Positions 43,505 to 45,062 of a stretch of DNA of 45,062 nt are shown one piece after another. Made by a program: the position numbers and the translations under genes. Where the stretch lies: contig JALOTB010000027.1 of NCBI GenBank assembly GCA_025458165.1, forward strand, positions 1-45,062. The letters are read 5' to 3'. The stretch is from Chromatiaceae bacterium. GTDB taxonomy: Bacteria > Pseudomonadota > Gammaproteobacteria > Chromatiales > Chromatiaceae. The notes under the pieces were generated by a model that was not told the DNA's origin, made no database searches, and saw only the letters and a program-made list of their open reading frames with translations. Position 1 is the first letter of the stretch. The number at the start of each line of letters is the position of its first letter.

Positions 43505-43700
43505 AGCGATGATCGCTTCTCGCGCCGGCTGGGCACCCAGCGTGAGGGGATGGAAGGCTCCGGCCAACGAGCGCGGCGGCCGGTGCGTCGAGCCCGGATG
43601 GCAGCCGATTGGCTCGGCTCGGTCTGCACGGAGGTTGGTAGTAACGCTTGGGAGTATAGAGCGAAGCTGTAAGGCAGCGGAACAAGGGGCACGACGCCGT
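43505..43700 (-). other. Upstream region of the tagH operon
   Basis: About 200 bases between a decayed gene and tagH. It should hold the operon promoter. Besides the candidate -10 box no operator, riboswitch or small gene is recognisable. Confidence 0.4.
43653..43658 (-). promoter_or_regulatory. Candidate -10 box upstream of tagH
   Basis: TATACT on the minus strand lies about 150 bases before the tagH start. The best -35 match (TTGTTC) is 21 bases away, which is too far for a standard promoter, so only the -10 is offered. The same CTATACTCC string precedes the Sel1 lipoprotein gene (29531-29539). Confidence 0.25.
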
Positions 43701-44051
43701 TCAGACCGACGCGCCAAGCCCCCGAGCAATGGTGCGGATCTGCTCCGGCGGCGGGTAGTGGTCGCCCTAGGTCTCGAGGTACTCGCGCCAGCGGGCGAAG
43801 GGCTCGGCCAGATCGGGGTCGGTGTGGTGGCAGCCGACGACGGTGAGCACATGGCCGCCGATCTTCCACGGGCCCTCGCCGGAGACCTCGCCGCGGATCA
43901 GGTGAGCCGCCTGATCCGGGGTGCCGAGGTGCCAGAAGATGTCTAGGTAGAGCAGCCCTACGGGGTGCGCAAAGCAGGCGGCGATCACCTTACGTGTGCC
44001 GTCCGGCAGCCGCAGGGTCAGCGGCGCGGTGACGGTGAAGAGGTCCGCGAC
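43701..44051 (-). pseudogene. Conserved small protein, broken by a stop codon and lacking a start
   Basis: The minus-strand frame reads VADLFTVTAPLTLRLPDGTR, then KVIAACFAHPVGLLYLDIFW and GHVLTVVGCHHTDPDLAEPF, clearly protein-like. At 43767-43769 a TAG interrupts WREYLET, and the frame continues after it with GDHYPPPEQIRTIARGLGASV to a TGA at 43701-43703. The TAG probably replaced a Tyr codon. No ATG, GTG or TTG is found at the expected start (GTC instead of ATG before GCGGAC). The family is a hypothetical one that I cannot name. Confidence 0.65.
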
Positions 44052-44064
44052 GCGGCGACCGCGC

Positions 44065-44193
44065 TCAGTTCCCGCCCTTCTGCAGCGCCTCGAAGCTCGC
44101 CTTGGAGGCCTGCTGGCGTAGGCGCTCGGCCTCCTCGCGGCTGGCGACGAGCGGCGAGTTGTGCCATTCGCCGCGGGCGTGGTCACAGACGCC
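44065..44193 (-). pseudogene. 3' fragment of a second small conserved gene
   Basis: The frame GVCDHARGEWHNSPLVASRE, then EAERLRQQASKASFEALQKG and a TGA at 44065-44067, looks like the end of a small Cys-containing protein. Its 5' part is cut off where the transposase remnant begins near 44196. It lies directly upstream of the previous broken gene, in the same direction, as in an old two-gene operon. Confidence 0.5.
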
Positions 44194-44195
44194 CG

Positions 44196-44366
44196 AACCA
44201 GAGCGGCGGTTTCCTCTTGCTGCCTCGGCGCTGGGTGGTCGACCGGACCTTCGCCTAGCTCACTCGTTCGAGTCGCCTCGGCAACGATTACGAGCGCCTG
44301 ACGCCGACCAGCGAAACGTGGATCAACCCCGCGATGTTTAAGCTCAAGGGCGACCGTCTGGCTTGA
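44196..44366 (+). pseudogene. 3' end of a dead IS5-family transposase
   Basis: The plus-strand frame gives GGFLLLPRRWVVDRTFA, a TAG at 44256-44258, then LTRSSRLGNDYERLTPTSET and WINPAMFKLKGDRLA with a TGA at 44364-44366. RRWVVxRTFAW..RxRRLxxDYExLxxTSExW is the C-terminal DDE-region signature of IS5-type transposases, including the catalytic Glu of DYE. The TAG stands where Trp is expected. Nothing of the N-terminal part is present. Confidence 0.85.
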
Positions 44367-44373
44367 ACCGAGG

Positions 44374-44391
44374 TTTTCCAAACAGCTTCTC
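44374..44391. mobile_element. Probable terminal inverted repeat of the IS remnant
   Basis: TTTTCCAAACAGCTTCTC lies eight bases past the transposase stop and resembles the TTTCAAACAGGCTC type of end found on IS5-family (IS427-like) elements. The matching left end is not in the window next to the fragment, in line with deletion of the rest of the element. Confidence 0.5.
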
Positions 44392-45062
44392 AGGTGAACG
44401 GGGAGCCTGAGGGGCCGCTTCCTGCCGATCAACGGCCGTTACTGGGCGAGTCGCCACTGACCGCTCCTGGCCGGGACTGCCTGCTGAGCTACCCGGGCTC
44501 CATGTCTACTGATGGAACGGACCTGCCACGAGCGGACGCGGCCTCGTGACTGCTATGGCTCGGGTCCTACCTGTCAGGTTATGCCCTTCGACGGATGGCA
44601 ATTCGCGTGGAGGCGGCCTCAAAGCAGACCAGCACGGCGTCCGCTTTCCGGAAACGCTCCCGGATCGTTGCTACCGCGGCCGTCGTCCGCTAAGCGCGTC
44701 GAGGCGACGATCGAGCGCCGCCGCCGGGTGACCGGTTTCGGAGGACTGCCGCCACCGCCCAGCTTCTGTTGTCCCGCAGCGACTTGGAGACGCACACGGT
44801 CCGCGCCCCGGTGCGCCGCCAGCCGAGGCCCACGACCCTCCCGAAAAGCGCCCCTCCGCCGACACCTTTCCCAGCGGTCGCGCCGTCCCGCCTGAGCTAG
44901 CTTGAAACCGTTCTCACGGTTCGCCTGCGCGAACCGCCCACGGCGCTAGCTGGGCGCCCTCCAACAAAACCAGCCTGCCGAAGAACCGCGGCGGTCCCCG
45001 ACCGTCGCCCTCCCCCACCCGGCGCCGGGGCACCGACCCCGGGCACGGGGTCCGTGTCGCCG
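44392..45062. other. Right edge of the window without a recognisable gene
   Basis: About 670 GC-rich bases. Open frames exist but none gives a protein with recognisable motifs, a plausible ribosome-binding site or consistent codon use. I see no tRNA, repeat array or attachment site. Confidence 0.45.

Noticed and set aside
44512..44895. 127-codon plus-strand open frame at the right edge
   Set aside because: Arg/Pro/Ser-rich composition typical of non-coding GC-rich frames, no ribosome-binding site and no motif.

Overview
The window is GC-rich and densely packed, and most of it is one type VI secretion (T6SS) locus of a Gram-negative bacterium. The TagJ-containing gene order, the PpkA/PppA/TagH/TagF regulatory set and the style of the accessory proteins suggest a gammaproteobacterium, possibly a purple sulfur bacterium of the Chromatiaceae. 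That assignment is an inference from gene content only; no rRNA or tRNA gene is visible.

Layout. (1) 1-7796, plus strand: baseplate and tail genes in the order 3' end of an upstream gene, hcp, tagJ, tssE, tssF, tssG, clpV (tssH). (2) 7797-15613, plus strand: a spike and cargo cassette with a LysM-like protein, a TPR-methyltransferase whose N-terminus is broken, vgrG, a DUF4123 chaperone, a PAAR tip, a small conserved protein, a candidate effector with a candidate immunity gene, and a lipoprotein alpha/beta hydrolase. (3) 15614-22361, mostly minus strand: a loosely packed accessory region with a Cys-rich putative metal-binding protein, an unknown protein, a papain-like cysteine peptidase and a classical autotransporter. 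A truncated, frameshifted second copy of the autotransporter 3' end lies on the far side of the peptidase gene, so the peptidase sits between two related 3' ends. (4) 22362-26854, minus strand: tail-specific protease (prc), a small methyltransferase and an FHA-TM-lytic transglycosylase fusion. (5) 27190-30519: a TssB-TssC fused sheath-like protein (plus), a peptidoglycan-binding/Cys-hydrolase protein (minus, tail-to-tail overlap) and a Sel1 lipoprotein (plus). (6) 30606-43504, minus strand: one long operon reading tagH, tssK, tssL, tssM, tagF, pppA, ppkA. (7) 43505-45062: decayed DNA with two broken small genes, the 3' end of a dead IS5-like transposase with its terminal repeat, and a stretch where I recognise nothing.

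How the parts fit. Regions 1, 2 and 6 together supply inner tube (Hcp), baseplate (TssE/F/G/K), membrane complex (TssL/M), spike (VgrG/PAAR), recycling ATPase (ClpV) and the threonine-phosphorylation switch (PpkA kinase, PppA phosphatase, TagH FHA target, TagF). The conventional tssA, tssB and tssC are not in view and may lie upstream of base 1. No tssJ-type lipoprotein is present between tagH and tssK. The most unusual element is region 4/5: a one-polypeptide TssB-TssC relative, lying between a membrane-anchored FHA-transglycosylase and a peptidoglycan hydrolase. It could be an accessory module linking sheath-like protein, phospho-signalling and cell-wall cutting.
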